A stretch of 52,630 nucleotides of DNA from assembly GCA_030694525.1 (NCBI GenBank), contig JAUXYG010000038.1, positions 1 through 52,630 of the forward strand. Reading direction: 5' to 3'. This document shows positions 6,562-19,270 of the stretch, one piece after another. The notes below the pieces were generated by a model. It did not search any database, was not told the DNA's origin, and worked only from the letters and a program-made list of their open reading frames with translations. How positions within the stretch are numbered: the first letter of the stretch is position 1; each line of letters opens with the position of its first letter. Both the position numbers and the translations under genes were made by a program. The stretch comes from Legionella sp. (GTDB lineage Bacteria; Pseudomonadota; Gammaproteobacteria; Legionellales; Legionellaceae).

Positions 6562-7500
6562 TCAAGAGTTTGTGGGTGTTTTTTTTGAAAATAATTTTTT
6601 CTGATACGCAATTGCAATCTGAGCGCCAAGAAATGCATTGCTTTTAATCAATTCTATATTTGCTTCCAGGCTCTTGCCGGCGGTGAGTTCGACAATTCGT
6701 TTTAGTAAAAAGGGTGTTACTGCCTGGCCATTTATGTGTTTTGCTTCCTGGTGGGCTTGCTGGATGAACGGATTTATTTCAGAATCAGAAATTTCTGCCT
6801 CAAAGGGGATGGGGTTTGCAATCACAATTCCGTTATGCATTTTCAATTGCTTCTGAAAAGTCATTAACTCCGCAACTTCCTCGGCTGAATCTAAACGATG
6901 CAAGACGGGAATGCCACTGGAGCGGCTGTAAAAAGCCGGAAATTCATCCGTGGCAAAGCCAACTACAGGAACTCCATGGGTTTCCAGTACTTCAAGCGTT
7001 TTAGGCAAGTCCAGGATAGATTTGGCACCAGAGCAGATTACGGTGACTGGTGTAATTGAAAGCTCTATTAAATCGGCTGAAATATCAAAATTATGACCCA
7101 CTTCCTGATGTACACCGCCAATTCCTCCAGTTACAAACAACGGTAAGTTAGCAAGGTGTGCGCAAAACATAGTTGCAGCAACCGTTGTACTCGCTGTCAT
7201 TTTTCTGCTTAATACGTAGGCAATATCTCGACGTGACGCTTTAACCACCTCCGTATCCTTTGCCAACCGATCCATCTCTTTTTCGTCTAAACCAATATGA
7301 ATTTTGCCTTGATAAAGTGCTATTGTTGCCGGGATAGCACCTTGAGCACGGATAATAGCCTCTACTTCCAAAGCGGTAGTAATGTTATCAGGATAGGGCA
7401 TCCCATGCGAGATTATGGTCGATTCGAGCGCAACAATTGGTTTATTGCTTTGAAGGGCAGCGGTGACTTCATCATTAATGTGCAACAAATCATGATACAT
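6562..7500 (-). CDS. psuG: Pseudouridine-5'-phosphate glycosidase
   Basis: Cleaves pseudouridine 5'-phosphate reversibly to uracil and ribose 5-phosphate. At 312 residues it is full length. Visible are VALESTIISHGMPYP with Glu26, VVKASRRD with Lys87, GGIGGVHQ, FDISADL (Asp139, metal-binding) and the Schiff-base lysine in CSGAKSILD (Lys160). The start has an AAGGA ribosome site about ten bases upstream. It lies 10 bases after yggX on the same strand, so the two are probably cotranscribed. No pseudouridine kinase (psuK) is adjacent. Confidence 0.96.
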   Translation of the reverse strand: MYHDLLHINDEVTAALQSNKPIVALESTIISHGMPYPDNITTALEVEAIIRAQGAIPATIALYQGKIHIGLDEKEMDRLAKDTEVVKASRRDIAYVLSRKMTASTTVAATMFCAHLANLPLFVTGGIGGVHQEVGHNFDISADLIELSITPVTVICSGAKSILDLPKTLEVLETHGVPVVGFATDEFPAFYSRSSGIPVLHRLDSAEEVAELMTFQKQLKMHNGIVIANPIPFEAEISDSEINPFIQQAHQEAKHINGQAVTPFLLKRIVELTAGKSLEANIELIKSNAFLGAQIAIAYQKKLFSKKTPTNS

Positions 7501-7510
7501 AATGTCGTCC

Positions 7511-7780
7511 TTAATCTTTTGCTACAAATCCTGATGGTTTTTCTGAGCCTTCACCAAAGAAATATTTTTGCAGTTCGTCTTTTAAAAAATCACGGGATTT
7601 GGCTTCAATCAGATTCAGGCGATATTCATTTATCAGCATGGTTTGATGGGATAACCACATATTCCAGGCCTGTTTTGAGACGTTATTATAGATTTTTTCG
7701 CCCAACGGTCCTGGAAAGGGTGCTTTTTGCATGCCTTCTGCTTCCTGGTTTAACTTACAACAAAATACGGTTCTGCTCAT
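7511..7780 (-). CDS. yggX: Probable Fe(2+)-trafficking protein YggX
   Basis: An 89-residue cytosolic protein protecting iron-sulfur clusters from oxidation. The family signature is clear: [17 protein letters not shown] with the N-terminal Cys, [25 protein letters not shown] and [12 protein letters not shown]. The length is typical. It is the first gene of a likely yggX-psuG operon. In many gammaproteobacteria yggX follows mutY, which is not in this window. Confidence 0.96.
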   Translation of the reverse strand: MSRTVFCCKLNQEAEGMQKAPFPGPLGEKIYNNVSKQAWNMWLSHQTMLINEYRLNLIEAKSRDFLKDELQKYFFGEGSEKPSGFVAKD

Positions 7781-7849
7781 ATTAGACCTTAAACTATTTT
7801 AGGTGCTTCATTATGCGCGAATCCTTCATTGAGTCCAAGAAAAAAGCGT

Positions 7850-8407
7850 TTAATCAGCCCTACTTTTAACCTGTGCCTGTAAAATGTGTTGCGAAAGCAA
7901 TTGCTCCTGATCAGCCGTTAAGCCATCAAAAGCCACCGAAGTGCGATAATTACCTTCACTTTGGTATTGGCTATATACCACCATAGCATCAAGGATTATG
8001 GGAATCATTTTTGGTTTGGTGTAAATGACAATTTTTAAATTCGTTTTTTCTTTAAGCAGTTCGGGTGTTTTGAAGGCCATTCCACCAAGGCTTATGTTAA
8101 CCTTTCGCAATTGAATTTTTCCGGCCATTAACATTTGACGGGATAGATAATCAATTTTCGCATTTAACAGGTTGAGATAATGTGCTAACGCAGGTTCCTT
8201 GATGCCGATAGCCTGGGTTAATTCGGAAAGTTCGTAGTCAATGTTTTGAAAGTATTGCGCCGCTTCCATGTATTTCTGCCCATTAGTACCTAAAAGTTGG
8301 TTGGTAATGGACAAATCCGAGCAAAACTCTCCCGGAGCTACCACGCGATAATCGAAGTAAATATGATCATCGATGCGAAAATGTTGACGCCGTTCATGTA
8401 TTGGCAT
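7850..8407 (-). CDS. PilZ-domain protein, putative c-di-GMP receptor
   Basis: A GGAG site five bases upstream favours the ATG at 8407, giving about 185 residues. An N-terminal ERRQHFRI provides the RxxxR part of PilZ, and RKVNISLGGMAF near residue 105 matches (D/N)xSxxG, followed by beta strands typical of PilZ. The middle (SELTQAIGIKEPALAHYLNLLNAK, discontinuous helices) looks like a helical insert between the two PilZ motifs. It could bind c-di-GMP and link to the diguanylate cyclase at 33956-35572 or to the pilin; that link is speculation. Confidence 0.8.
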   Translation of the reverse strand: MPIHERRQHFRIDDHIYFDYRVVAPGEFCSDLSITNQLLGTNGQKYMEAAQYFQNIDYELSELTQAIGIKEPALAHYLNLLNAKIDYLSRQMLMAGKIQLRKVNISLGGMAFKTPELLKEKTNLKIVIYTKPKMIPIILDAMVVYSQYQSEGNYRTSVAFDGLTADQEQLLSQHILQAQVKSRAD

Positions 8408-8711
8408 AATCACTCCATAATATGCAATGTAATGAGGTAGTCCATATCGTCATACCCTTAATATACTTAACATTATTACTTACTGTAGCATCATTTACAG
8501 TATATTTAACCTGAGAATGAGGAGCTGGTCTTTGTTCTGGCGGCTGTTTATATTTCGAAAGACCAAGGGAAGTAAGATGCGCAGGGATATTTACTACAAG
8601 CATTAAATACCGCGCAAAACTATAATAGTCTTCTCTTGTAGAAGTTAAAATTGATTTCTGGCGCATATAGCGCAAAAAAGTCCTTTTTATCAATTCACCA
8701 TCCACTGGCAC
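8394..8711 (-). CDS. Small hypothetical protein
   Basis: A 105-residue frame beginning at a GTG with AAAGGA two bases upstream (closer than usual), overlapping the following PilZ gene by about 14 bases. The first 70 residues look protein-like (FARYLMLVVNIPAHLTSLGL); the last 25, which overlap the PilZ ribosome site, less so. I recognise no domain. It may be a real short gene cotranscribed with the PilZ protein, or a chance frame. Confidence 0.45.
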   Translation of the reverse strand: MPVDGELIKRTFLRYMRQKSILTSTREDYYSFARYLMLVVNIPAHLTSLGLSKYKQPPEQRPAPHSQVKYTVNDATVSNNVKYIKGMTIWTTSLHCILWSDYANT

Positions 8712-8900
8712 TATCCTTTTAAATACAACTCGACTTATTTATAACTATAGACATTGTTTTACAAATTGGTGAAAATTATGGGATTTTTTTATTTTTGAAG
8801 TTCAAATATAAAATGATAAGTCATAGATTTTTGAATAAGAACTTAAACTGTGAAGTTTATCAGAATTTACTCATAATAAAGATATATCAAAACATTATTT

Positions 8901-8924
8901 ATTCCGCGAACAAGTTCGCGGAAT
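8901..8924. repeat. REP-like palindrome
   Basis: ATTCCGCGAAC-AA-GTTCGCGGAAT is a perfect 11-bp inverted repeat about 20 bases beyond the 3' end of the kinase-like gene. No T-run follows. The core CCGCGA/TCGCGG recurs at 49079, 52361, 52486 and 52557, so it belongs to a dispersed family. The remaining bases of 8712-8944 are AT-rich with nothing else recognisable. Confidence 0.7.
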
Positions 8925-8944
8925 AACGCTTTATTTGGAGGAGC

Positions 8945-11518
<2,574 letters not shown>

Positions 11519-11825
11519 ATTTACAACTCCTAAAACAGCTAGGTTAATAAAAATTGAATGTCTGCATACAAGTCCCTGTGTAAATTTTAAACAAACTTAA
11601 CATAATTTAAATATAAATACAAGTGCATTTTGTGGGCACTAAGTAATTATTTTAGTCTTTAACGAGAGCGCAACGGTTAACTATATGATTAATTTATAAT
11701 CTAATGATTTATTGATTAAAAATAGAACAACAGGAAAGTTAAGGAAATTATCTCATCCTCTATCTTAATAAGGGTATTTTATGCTTTAATAACACCCATT
11801 TCATTGGTTACTAAAGGGTTTTGTT
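11519..11825. promoter_or_regulatory. Divergent intergenic region, kinase-like gene / fdxA
   Basis: This 307-base AT-rich stretch holds the divergent promoters for the minus-strand kinase-like gene and for fdxA. I see no strong palindrome or known operator. TTAA motifs near 11599-11612 are spaced 10 bases apart and do not fit the Legionella PmrA consensus properly. Confidence 0.4.
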
Positions 11826-12161
11826 ATGACTTTTGTGGTTACAGAAAGTTGTATTAAATGTAAATTTACAGATTGTGTTGAAGTATGTCCGGTGGATTGC
11901 TTCTATGAAGGACCTAATTTTTTGGTTATTCATCCTGAAGAATGCATTGATTGCGCACTTTGTGAACCTGAATGTCCGGTTAATGCTATTGTTTCTGAAG
12001 ATGATTTAGCTGGCGATCAATTACAGTTTAAAGAGTTAAATGCAGAATTGTCACAAGTTTGGCCTAATATCACTGCTAAAAAAGATGGGCTTGCTGATGC
12101 CAAGGACTGGGAAGAGGTTAAGGATAAACTTCAGTATTTGCAAAAAGAGTGGCAGAAATAA
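11826..12161 (+). CDS. fdxA: Seven-iron ferredoxin FdxA
   Basis: A 111-residue electron carrier with one 3Fe-4S and one 4Fe-4S cluster. Cysteines 9, 12, 17 and 21 lie in [16 protein letters not shown] and 40, 43, 46 and 50 in [12 protein letters not shown]. The C-terminal extension ([22 protein letters not shown]) is that of the FdxA family. The next gene, yoaA, itself an iron-sulfur enzyme, starts 13 bases before the fdxA stop, so the two are translationally coupled. Confidence 0.97.
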   Translation: MTFVVTESCIKCKFTDCVEVCPVDCFYEGPNFLVIHPEECIDCALCEPECPVNAIVSEDDLAGDQLQFKELNAELSQVWPNITAKKDGLADAKDWEEVKDKLQYLQKEWQK

Positions 12162-14104
12162 CCACCCTCGCTGAATCGTGTCGGCGAACTTTAAGTGATA
12201 AAGGCAGATTATCTACTGCGATACCAGGGTTCGTCGCTCGTGCGCCCCAATCTGATTTAGCTGCCGCTATTGCGGAGGCAATAACAGCCAAATCCACTCT
12301 GGTTGCAGAGGCTGGAACAGGGACAGGAAAGACATTTGCTTACCTGCTCCCTTGCTTATTAAGTGGCAAAAAGGCTTTAATTTCTACCGCTACCAAAACC
12401 TTGCAAGATCAACTCTTTCAAAAAGATTTACCGACCTTGGTGAGAGCATTAGGTCTTTCTGTTCGGATTCAAAATTTAAAAGGTCGCGCTAATTATATCT
12501 GCCAGTATCGAGTGGCCTTAAATGCTGAAGAAGGGCAGTTTCAAAGTCCCCAATGCGCTCATGAGATTCTCCATATCCGCGATAAACTGTCACAAATGAA
12601 AGACGGAGAGCGGTCTGAATTGCCTGAGATTAAGGAAGACTCCCAGGTATGGAGTTATGTCACCTCAACTACCGAAAACTGCTTAGGTGCAGAATGTCCT
12701 GATTATGACTCGTGTTTTTTAGTGAAAGCACGAAAAAGAGCTTTGGAAGCGGATATTGTAGTCATTAATCATCATTTATTTTTTGCGGATTCGCGATTAA
12801 AACAAGATGGGTTTGGCGAATTGCTACCCGGCGTTGACATCGTTGTGTTTGATGAGGCACATCAATTGGCAGAAATTGCCACCAGTTTTCATGGAGAGCG
12901 CATAGGCACTCGGCAGTTCCGTGATCTGGTGGATGATATTATTAAAGAATGGCCTGTTTTGGATTTAGCCAATCAGCCTTTAAAAGCTTTAAGTCATAAA
13001 GCGGATAAATTAATTGATGAATTAATAAATGCACTGCCTTCGCGCGATGAACGGGTGAGTTGGGAGGAGGTAAGTCGTAACAAACCATTTATGGCAGCCT
13101 GGTCTAATTGGTTGCTTTTAAAAGATGAATTAGTTAACTGTTTGCAGTCTGAATGTGTTGCTGAGGTTACCGGATTAACGCGATGTAAGGAACGTCTACA
13201 GGAATTTGAATCCATTTTAATAGCGTTCACACAAACCAATAAAGATAAAATTCGCTGGATAGAGCGTTTTAAGCATACCCTGGTTTTTCATGCTACACCC
13301 TACGATATAGCCAAGCCATTTAGTGAATTACTGCAACACAAGCTGGGCACATACATTTTTACTTCAGCTACGTTAACCATGGCAACTTCTTTCGAATGTT
13401 TTTGTAAACCCTTGGGATTAAAAGCAGATACTTTACTATTACCAAGTCCTTTTGATTACCAAAAACAGGCGTTACTCTATTTGCCTCGTGGAATACCGGA
13501 CCCAAAGGATGGTTCCTACTATGAGGCTTTATTATCCAAAGCAATACCAGTCATAGAAGCCTGTGGCGGGCGGTGTTTTTTTCTGTTTACCAGCCATAAA
13601 GCGCTAAAAGTTGTTGCTCAAATGATGAGCACTACTTTAAACTATCCTCTATTGATCCAGGGTATGGAAGCAAAACCTATTTTGCTAGCCCGTTTTCGTC
13701 AATTAGGTAATGCGGTTCTGTTAGGTACTGCAACCTTTTGGGAAGGTGTTGATGTGAAGGGTGAGGCCTTGTCCTGTGTTATTATTGATAAATTGCCTTT
13801 TGCCAGTCCGGCTGATCCGGTTACTCGCGGTAGAATGGCTTATCTAAAAGATAGGGGGCTATCTGGTTTTGATGAATTATCTTTACCTAATGCTGTGATT
13901 GCTTTAAAACAGGGAGTTGGACGCCTGATTCGTGATGTTACCGATAAAGGGGTTTTAATGATTGGTGACCCCCGATTAACCGGCAGGGAGTATGGCCGAC
14001 ATATTTTGGCCAGTTTGCCGCAAATACCAAAAACCCGCGATGAAACCAGGGTATTACACTTTATTAGTGAGTTGGCTCTAGAATATGAAACTGTTAGCGA
14101 TTGA
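12149..14104 (+). CDS. yoaA: ATP-dependent helicase YoaA (DinG/XPD family)
   Basis: A 651-residue superfamily 2 iron-sulfur helicase, 5'-3' on DNA, involved in replication-fork and damage repair. Walker A is GTGTGKT (56-62), motif II is VVFDEAHQ, motif VI is QGVGRLIRD. Cys118, 178, 183 and 189 ([15 protein letters not shown]) would ligate the 4Fe-4S cluster. It starts with GTG inside the end of fdxA and overlaps tsaB by 20 bases, forming a tight operon. Confidence 0.94.
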   Translation: MAEITTLAESCRRTLSDKGRLSTAIPGFVARAPQSDLAAAIAEAITAKSTLVAEAGTGTGKTFAYLLPCLLSGKKALISTATKTLQDQLFQKDLPTLVRALGLSVRIQNLKGRANYICQYRVALNAEEGQFQSPQCAHEILHIRDKLSQMKDGERSELPEIKEDSQVWSYVTSTTENCLGAECPDYDSCFLVKARKRALEADIVVINHHLFFADSRLKQDGFGELLPGVDIVVFDEAHQLAEIATSFHGERIGTRQFRDLVDDIIKEWPVLDLANQPLKALSHKADKLIDELINALPSRDERVSWEEVSRNKPFMAAWSNWLLLKDELVNCLQSECVAEVTGLTRCKERLQEFESILIAFTQTNKDKIRWIERFKHTLVFHATPYDIAKPFSELLQHKLGTYIFTSATLTMATSFECFCKPLGLKADTLLLPSPFDYQKQALLYLPRGIPDPKDGSYYEALLSKAIPVIEACGGRCFFLFTSHKALKVVAQMMSTTLNYPLLIQGMEAKPILLARFRQLGNAVLLGTATFWEGVDVKGEALSCVIIDKLPFASPADPVTRGRMAYLKDRGLSGFDELSLPNAVIALKQGVGRLIRDVTDKGVLMIGDPRLTGREYGRHILASLPQIPKTRDETRVLHFISELALEYETVSD

Positions 14105-14753
14105 TACCTCAACGGAACTGGCAACGGTTGCGTTACAAGTGAATGATGAGCTGTATACTGCCGAGCAGGACAGTCAAAAAACGCATGCTCAATTGTTGTT
14201 ACCAATGGTTGACCGCCTAATGGTTGATTCAGGTGTGTCCATGAATCAGCTCGATGGCATTGTTTTTGGCTCCGGACCGGGTAGTTTTACTGGATTGCGT
14301 ATTGCATGTAGTGTTGCCAAGGGGCTTGCTTATGCGCATAATTTGCAATTAACTCCAGTGAGCAGTCTGGATGCCATTGCTTATGCTGTTCGTCAAAAAA
14401 ATGAAATGTCGGATGCATCGATTTTAGCCGTGTTAGATGCCCGAATGCATGAGATGTATTGGAGTTTTTTTTCTAAAGAGCAGTATATTGGCAATGCACG
14501 GGTTGATCCGGTTAAGTCAATTGAGCTTTCGAATCAACCCTCAATAATTTTAGCGGGTGTGGGTATTGATTTATATTGGCCCGACTTCCCCGATGCTATC
14601 AAAACTCAGGTAGTTAATAAATTAACCATGTATCCTCATGCTGCGGCAATGATACAGCTCGCACAAAAGGCCCAAATAAAACCGGTTTCGGTAGCACAAG
14701 CACAACCAGTGTATGTGCGAAACCAAGTGACTCAAGGAGATTCGCGTGGATAA
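14085..14753 (+). CDS. tsaB: tRNA threonylcarbamoyladenosine biosynthesis protein TsaB
   Basis: A partner of TsaD in making t6A37 on ANN-decoding tRNAs. The 222 residues show the ASKHA fold: [30 protein letters not shown], and [25 protein letters not shown]. Length is normal. It overlaps yoaA upstream by 20 bases and the Trm112-like gene downstream by 8. Confidence 0.97.
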   Translation: MKLLAIDTSTELATVALQVNDELYTAEQDSQKTHAQLLLPMVDRLMVDSGVSMNQLDGIVFGSGPGSFTGLRIACSVAKGLAYAHNLQLTPVSSLDAIAYAVRQKNEMSDASILAVLDARMHEMYWSFFSKEQYIGNARVDPVKSIELSNQPSIILAGVGIDLYWPDFPDAIKTQVVNKLTMYPHAAAMIQLAQKAQIKPVSVAQAQPVYVRNQVTQGDSRG

Positions 14754-14925
14754 AAGATTATTGGAAATTTTGGTGTGTCCCTTATGTAAGGGAAAATTAT
14801 TATTTAAAAAAAAGGAGCTGATATGCCGCTTTGATCGTCTTGCCTTCCCAGTGCGAGATGATATTCCGGTTATGTTGGAACATGAAGCACGAATTATTTC
14901 ACTAGAAGAAAAAGATAAATTATGA
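14746..14925 (+). CDS. Trm112/YcaR-like zinc-ribbon protein
   Basis: A 59-residue frame starting with GTG, just after GGAG at 14737. It begins [18 protein letters not shown] with a CPLC zinc knuckle and has [20 protein letters not shown], the hallmark of the UPF0434/Trm112 family, except that the second Cys pair is reduced to a single Cys. It overlaps tsaB by 8 bases and kdsB by 4 (ATGA). Next to kdsB is this family's usual place in gammaproteobacteria. Exact role unknown. Confidence 0.93.
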   Translation: MDKRLLEILVCPLCKGKLLFKKKELICRFDRLAFPVRDDIPVMLEHEARIISLEEKDKL

Positions 14926-15662
14926 ACACTGAATTTCATGTCATTATACCTGCTCGATATGCCTCAAGTCGCTTTCCAGGTAAATTACTAAAAACGCTGG
15001 GTACCCTAAGTGTTTTGGAGCGCGTGTATCGGCAGGTTTTATTAGCGAAACCAAGAACCATAACCATAGCTACCGATGACGAGAAGATAGCGAGCCATGC
15101 CAGGAGTTTTGGCGCTCATGTCGTTATGACTGCAACAACCCATGAATCTGGAACCGACCGAATTGGTGAGGTTGTGGCCAAGGGCAATTATGCTGCAGAT
15201 GATATTATCGTAAACGTTCAAGGGGATGAGCCATTTATTGCTCCAGAACTGATAGCTCAGGTTGCTCATGGTCTAACGCAAACCAGTGCGCCGATGTCTA
15301 CTTTGTGTTTTGAGATTAATAGTTTTGAGTTATTGCATAACCCGAATATAGTAAAAGTAGTACGATCTCAAGATAATCATGCACTGTATTTTTCTCGAAG
15401 TCCTATTCCTGCTCATCGCGATAATAAAGAATCCTATTCTAATACGTTCAGACATATCGGTTTGTATGCTTATCGAGCTGCTTTTTTACTGGACTTTGTA
15501 ACCTGGCCGGTTTGTGACCTTGAGCGAGTGGAAGCTCTGGAGCAGTTACGTGCGCTTTGGGCAGGAGTCGCCATTAAAGTAGATGAAGCGTGTGTGGAGC
15601 CCTTGCAAGATATTAATACTGAGGAAGATTTAATCAAAGCAGAGCTTTTATTGGCTGATTGA
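14922..15662 (+). CDS. kdsB: CMP-KDO synthetase (3-deoxy-manno-octulosonate cytidylyltransferase)
   Basis: Activates KDO with CTP for lipopolysaccharide inner-core synthesis. The 246 residues have the nucleotide-binding [32 protein letters not shown] and HIGLYAYR motifs. It is the last gene of the overlapping series yoaA-tsaB-Trm112-kdsB, starting within the stop of the Trm112-like gene. It converges with the histidine kinase gene 46 bases further on. Confidence 0.97.
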   Translation: MNTEFHVIIPARYASSRFPGKLLKTLGTLSVLERVYRQVLLAKPRTITIATDDEKIASHARSFGAHVVMTATTHESGTDRIGEVVAKGNYAADDIIVNVQGDEPFIAPELIAQVAHGLTQTSAPMSTLCFEINSFELLHNPNIVKVVRSQDNHALYFSRSPIPAHRDNKESYSNTFRHIGLYAYRAAFLLDFVTWPVCDLERVEALEQLRALWAGVAIKVDEACVEPLQDINTEEDLIKAELLLAD

Positions 15663-15708
15663 TTGACTTTGAATAATGTTGTCGATTAGTTGGGGTTTAT
15701 CTTACAGA

Positions 15709-17355
15709 TTACTTGAGCTCTTTTGAGGAAATATTAAATTCTGTAAGCAGGTTATTTAATAGCTGCAGTTTAATCGGTTTCATTATTATTTTATTCATCC
15801 CTGCGTTTAATGCACCTTCTTCGGCGGCATCTTTGGATGCAGCGGTCAATCCTATGATGGGACAAGGGGGAGTATCCATTTTCTTTTCATAATCGCGAAT
15901 TGCTTTACTCAGTTCATTACCAGAAATACCTGGTAAGCCCAAGTCCGTTAAAATGAGTGAAAAAGAGTGGTTGTATATCAGTTGTAACGCATCTTCTCCG
16001 CTTGTTGCAGAGAGAAATCGGCAATTGGCGTCTTCGGCGATTATCTCTACCATTTTCAATGCAATGGGATTATCTTCGACCAAAAGCAGGAGAGGCCATT
16101 CAGGATGTTGTGGCTTGGTCAATGGTTTTTTAGTATTTTTGGTTATCACTGAGGTTGATACCTGTTCACCCGATTTGTTTTTAGTGGTGTCAATCATAGC
16201 GGGAATGGTGACGGTAAAGGTTGTTCCTTTACCTTTTTTGCTAACTACTGTAATAGTCCCCTCCAAAAGCTCTACATACTCCTGAACTATGTTAAGTCCT
16301 ACTCCATGGCCAGCATATTCTTCTTTATTGGTTTCTTTACTTCGATAAAACCTATCGAAAATTTTAATTTGTTCTTGTTCGGCAATCCCAATTCCGCTAT
16401 CAATTATTTTAATCTCCAACGCCACAAAATGATGTTGTAAAAGCTTACAGTTTACTTCAATTTTGATGGTACCTTTATGGGTAAACTTAATCGCGTTACC
16501 CAATAGATTTAAAATAATGCGATGAATTTTAATAGGATCATTAAGAATCCATCTTGGAACTGATGGATTGATTGCGACATCCAGGGATAGATTTTTTAGT
16601 TTTATAGTGGGTAGTTCCAGCTTACAGAGATCGTTTATTAATTCATGTAAATCAAAAGAATAGGAGTTAATGCTGTTCTCTTGTGAACTTCCAGTAGAAA
16701 CGATGTCAAGAATGTTGTTTAACAAAGTTAATAATTGTTCTCCGCTAATGTTAATCATATGTGCATGTTCTTTTTTTTTCAGATCAGTTAATTCTTTTTC
16801 CAGAAGACTCGACATTCCAATAATGCCACTTAATGGAGTTCGAATGTCATGACTCATATTCTGGATGAATTCATCCTTGGCTTTGTTCGCTTTTTCTGCG
16901 ATTTCTTTTGCGATGCGCAGTATTTCTTCCTGTTTTTTTTGCTCGGTAATGTCAACAGCAATGCCTGTTACGCCATAACAATTTCCTTTATCATCATAAA
17001 GGGGAAAGCCATTATCCATTATCCATCGAATCTCCCCATCCGGTCTAATGATACGATAATTTTCTGAGTAACGTGCTTTATCTTGTAATTTAACAATTTT
17101 TTCAGCCATTCCCTCGATTGGATGATGATGCATGGCATCCTCAGGATGTAGAAAGGTAATCCAAATTTCCGGGTTGCTATAAAGTTCATCCCGAGATCTG
17201 CCCCAGACCCGCTCGTAAGAGGGGCTGATGTAACGAATTTTTTTGAAATCCGGACTGCTAATCCAGTAAACGTGATCGCTGTGTTCAGTGAACTTTGCTA
17301 AGAAACTTCCTACGTCATCAAGTGATAAAGTTAATTCATTCGCTTTTTTTGTCAT
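15709..17355 (-). CDS. Hybrid sensor histidine kinase (PAS-HisKA-HATPase-REC)
   Basis: A 548-residue cytosolic sensor without membrane segments. A PAS/PAC domain covers about residues 20-140 (YISPSYERVWGRSRDEL, FLHPEDAMHHHP, GIAVDITEQK). HisKA has MSHDIRTPLSG with His169. The ATPase domain shows NLLGNAIKFT, DSGIGIAEQE and GHGVGLNIV. A C-terminal receiver has LLLVEDN and phospho-acceptor TDLGLPG. The next step of the relay is not encoded beside it. The divergent gene is an aminotransferase; nothing shows a functional link. Confidence 0.95.
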   Translation of the reverse strand: MTKKANELTLSLDDVGSFLAKFTEHSDHVYWISSPDFKKIRYISPSYERVWGRSRDELYSNPEIWITFLHPEDAMHHHPIEGMAEKIVKLQDKARYSENYRIIRPDGEIRWIMDNGFPLYDDKGNCYGVTGIAVDITEQKKQEEILRIAKEIAEKANKAKDEFIQNMSHDIRTPLSGIIGMSSLLEKELTDLKKKEHAHMINISGEQLLTLLNNILDIVSTGSSQENSINSYSFDLHELINDLCKLELPTIKLKNLSLDVAINPSVPRWILNDPIKIHRIILNLLGNAIKFTHKGTIKIEVNCKLLQHHFVALEIKIIDSGIGIAEQEQIKIFDRFYRSKETNKEEYAGHGVGLNIVQEYVELLEGTITVVSKKGKGTTFTVTIPAMIDTTKNKSGEQVSTSVITKNTKKPLTKPQHPEWPLLLLVEDNPIALKMVEIIAEDANCRFLSATSGEDALQLIYNHSFSLILTDLGLPGISGNELSKAIRDYEKKMDTPPCPIIGLTAASKDAAEEGALNAGMNKIIMKPIKLQLLNNLLTEFNISSKELK

Positions 17356-17437
17356 AGGAGTTGGTATATTTATAGTTCATTAACTAAAATATTAGCATAC
17401 GATGTATCATTTGTTCATAATTATAAAGGAATTAATT

Positions 17438-19258
17438 ATGTTAACTCCAGAGGGTCAGTCAGGGGATGAAACTGATAAAATCATGTTGTTGGCCATGTGG
17501 ACCAATACGTTAAAAAATGAAGCTGGAGATAAGGCGGTAAAAGAGATTATCTCAGCAGGAATGGGTAAGCCGACGTTTCCGATTAACATGCACACGGTTA
17601 CAGCGTACCTTAGTTACTGGAAAGTTATTGAGAGTCTGGTTAAAACTGCGCAGGAAAATCTTGAAAAAAATGCTGAAAGCGCGGCATTGGATTATGGGGA
17701 TCCCCGTGGTGATGCAGATCCACGTAAAATTATGGCAGAGGCAATGACCAAATGGTATAAATTGTCAGCCGAACAGCAGATAACCCCGGATAATATTTTA
17801 TTTACGGTAGGTGGTGCGGGGGCTTTGCGGGTTATTTTTGAATCGTTTAACCGGATGTATCATGACACGCCCAAATATCGTGTGATAACACCATTTCCTC
17901 ATTACAGTCTTTATTCAGACAATCAGCACCAGCTTCATCCAATTGATGTCATGAAAGAGCCTGGTTATCAATTAACAGCAAAGGCCTTGGAGGCCAGTAT
18001 TAAATCGGCTTATAAATTGGCTGAAAAAGATCATAATTATCCTAAAGTATTTCTTTTAAGTAATCCGAGTAATCCTTTAGGAACAATAATTCCTGAAGAG
18101 GAATTAAAAAAAATAGCAGTTGTATTGCGCCAATATCCGGATATTAAAATTGTTGTGGATGAAGCTTATGCTGAAATGGCATGGAAGAGTACAAAAATTC
18201 CCTCATTTTTAGATGCAGCTCCAGATTTAAGGGACAGAACTGTCATTTTACGATCAGCTACTAAAGCACTCTCTGCCGCTGGGGAGCGGATGGCGGTTAT
18301 CATGGCATTTCAACCTGATTTGATGACTGCTTTTCGCAATAAAAATATAGGAACCATAGGTCATGCTCCGCGTTCAGCCCAATTGGCTTATGCGCTTACA
18401 ATGAGTCAGTTTAGTTCTGAGGAACATACAAAACTGCACGATTTTTATAAACCTAAAGTGGATTTTGTATTCAATCGAGTGCGGGAAATCGGCATTGCAA
18501 TGCCTGACCCTAGTTATACTGTTGAAGGTACTTTTTATGTTTTAGCGGATTTAAGTGATTTACTGGGAACCGACATTCCTGAGGAAGCCACTAGAGCTTT
18601 AGGGAAGAGCAAGACTGGAAAGATTACAACCAGTGAGGAGCTCATTTATTCTTTACTATTTAAAGAAGGGATTATGCTGGCTCCGGGCTGTTATTTTGGG
18701 ATGCCTGAAAAAACTGGATTTGTTCGTATAACCTGTAGTGGCAAGCATGAAGAATTAAAAGAGATGATGGATAGATTGGAGTCCGTAATACTGCAAGTAA
18801 GACAGGAAGAAAACTCGCGATTAAGAAAAGAATTTAATATTCTTTCAGCTGAGCTTGCAGCAGTGGATCCGGGTGCTCGTCAAATTTTAGATCAAAGATA
18901 TGAGCATGTTCCAGGAGAAAGCAATAACGTATTCGATCTGAAGCAGACTAACCAACTATTAAAAGAGTTAGTCTCAGATACCCGCATCGCATTGAAACGC
19001 GCAACCCCTGAGGGGAGACAGCAAGCTGCACTGGTGATTAAATCCTTTTTATCAAAAGCTAAATCTCATGAAAAAGCCGAAAAATTTCAAAAAACCATGG
19101 ACATAGAATGGCGGAATTTTGTCAATCAAAACATGACTGATGGTCCCTTAAAAAATCATTTTCTGAATTTGAGTGAGCAAGAAAAGCAAACATTTAAACC
19201 TTGGGTAGACTATTTAAATTCACGCGAGGATTTAAAACCAAATCAACCCAAGATATAA
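17438..19258 (+). CDS. PLP-dependent class I/II aminotransferase with C-terminal extension
   Basis: The ATG at 17438 has AAAGGA seven bases upstream and is preferred over the upstream ATG at 17402, giving 606 residues. The core has the class I/II fold: SAGMGKPTFP, TVGGAGALRVIF, LSNPSNPLGT (substrate Asn), VVDEAYAEM (PLP-binding Asp, Tyr) and the Schiff-base lysine in SATKALSAAGERM, with Arg in GFVRITCSG. Substrate is uncertain, perhaps aspartate or another amino acid. About 150 residues follow the catalytic domain, charged and helical, with no recognised domain. The gene is convergent with the transporter at 19271. Confidence 0.9.
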   Translation: MLTPEGQSGDETDKIMLLAMWTNTLKNEAGDKAVKEIISAGMGKPTFPINMHTVTAYLSYWKVIESLVKTAQENLEKNAESAALDYGDPRGDADPRKIMAEAMTKWYKLSAEQQITPDNILFTVGGAGALRVIFESFNRMYHDTPKYRVITPFPHYSLYSDNQHQLHPIDVMKEPGYQLTAKALEASIKSAYKLAEKDHNYPKVFLLSNPSNPLGTIIPEEELKKIAVVLRQYPDIKIVVDEAYAEMAWKSTKIPSFLDAAPDLRDRTVILRSATKALSAAGERMAVIMAFQPDLMTAFRNKNIGTIGHAPRSAQLAYALTMSQFSSEEHTKLHDFYKPKVDFVFNRVREIGIAMPDPSYTVEGTFYVLADLSDLLGTDIPEEATRALGKSKTGKITTSEELIYSLLFKEGIMLAPGCYFGMPEKTGFVRITCSGKHEELKEMMDRLESVILQVRQEENSRLRKEFNILSAELAAVDPGARQILDQRYEHVPGESNNVFDLKQTNQLLKELVSDTRIALKRATPEGRQQAALVIKSFLSKAKSHEKAEKFQKTMDIEWRNFVNQNMTDGPLKNHFLNLSEQEKQTFKPWVDYLNSREDLKPNQPKI

Positions 19259-19270
19259 AGAAAAAGGATT

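Noticed and set aside
6444..6638. Open frame of 64 codons on the minus strand
   Set aside because: It runs across the tRNA-Phe gene and the end of psuG in another frame; no homology or ribosome site.
7297..7785. 162-codon + strand frame over psuG and yggX
   Set aside because: Antisense shadow of two well-recognised genes.
11595..11620. PmrA-type regulatory box before the kinase-like gene
   Set aside because: The TTAA half-sites are 10 rather than 11 bases apart and flanking bases do not fit.
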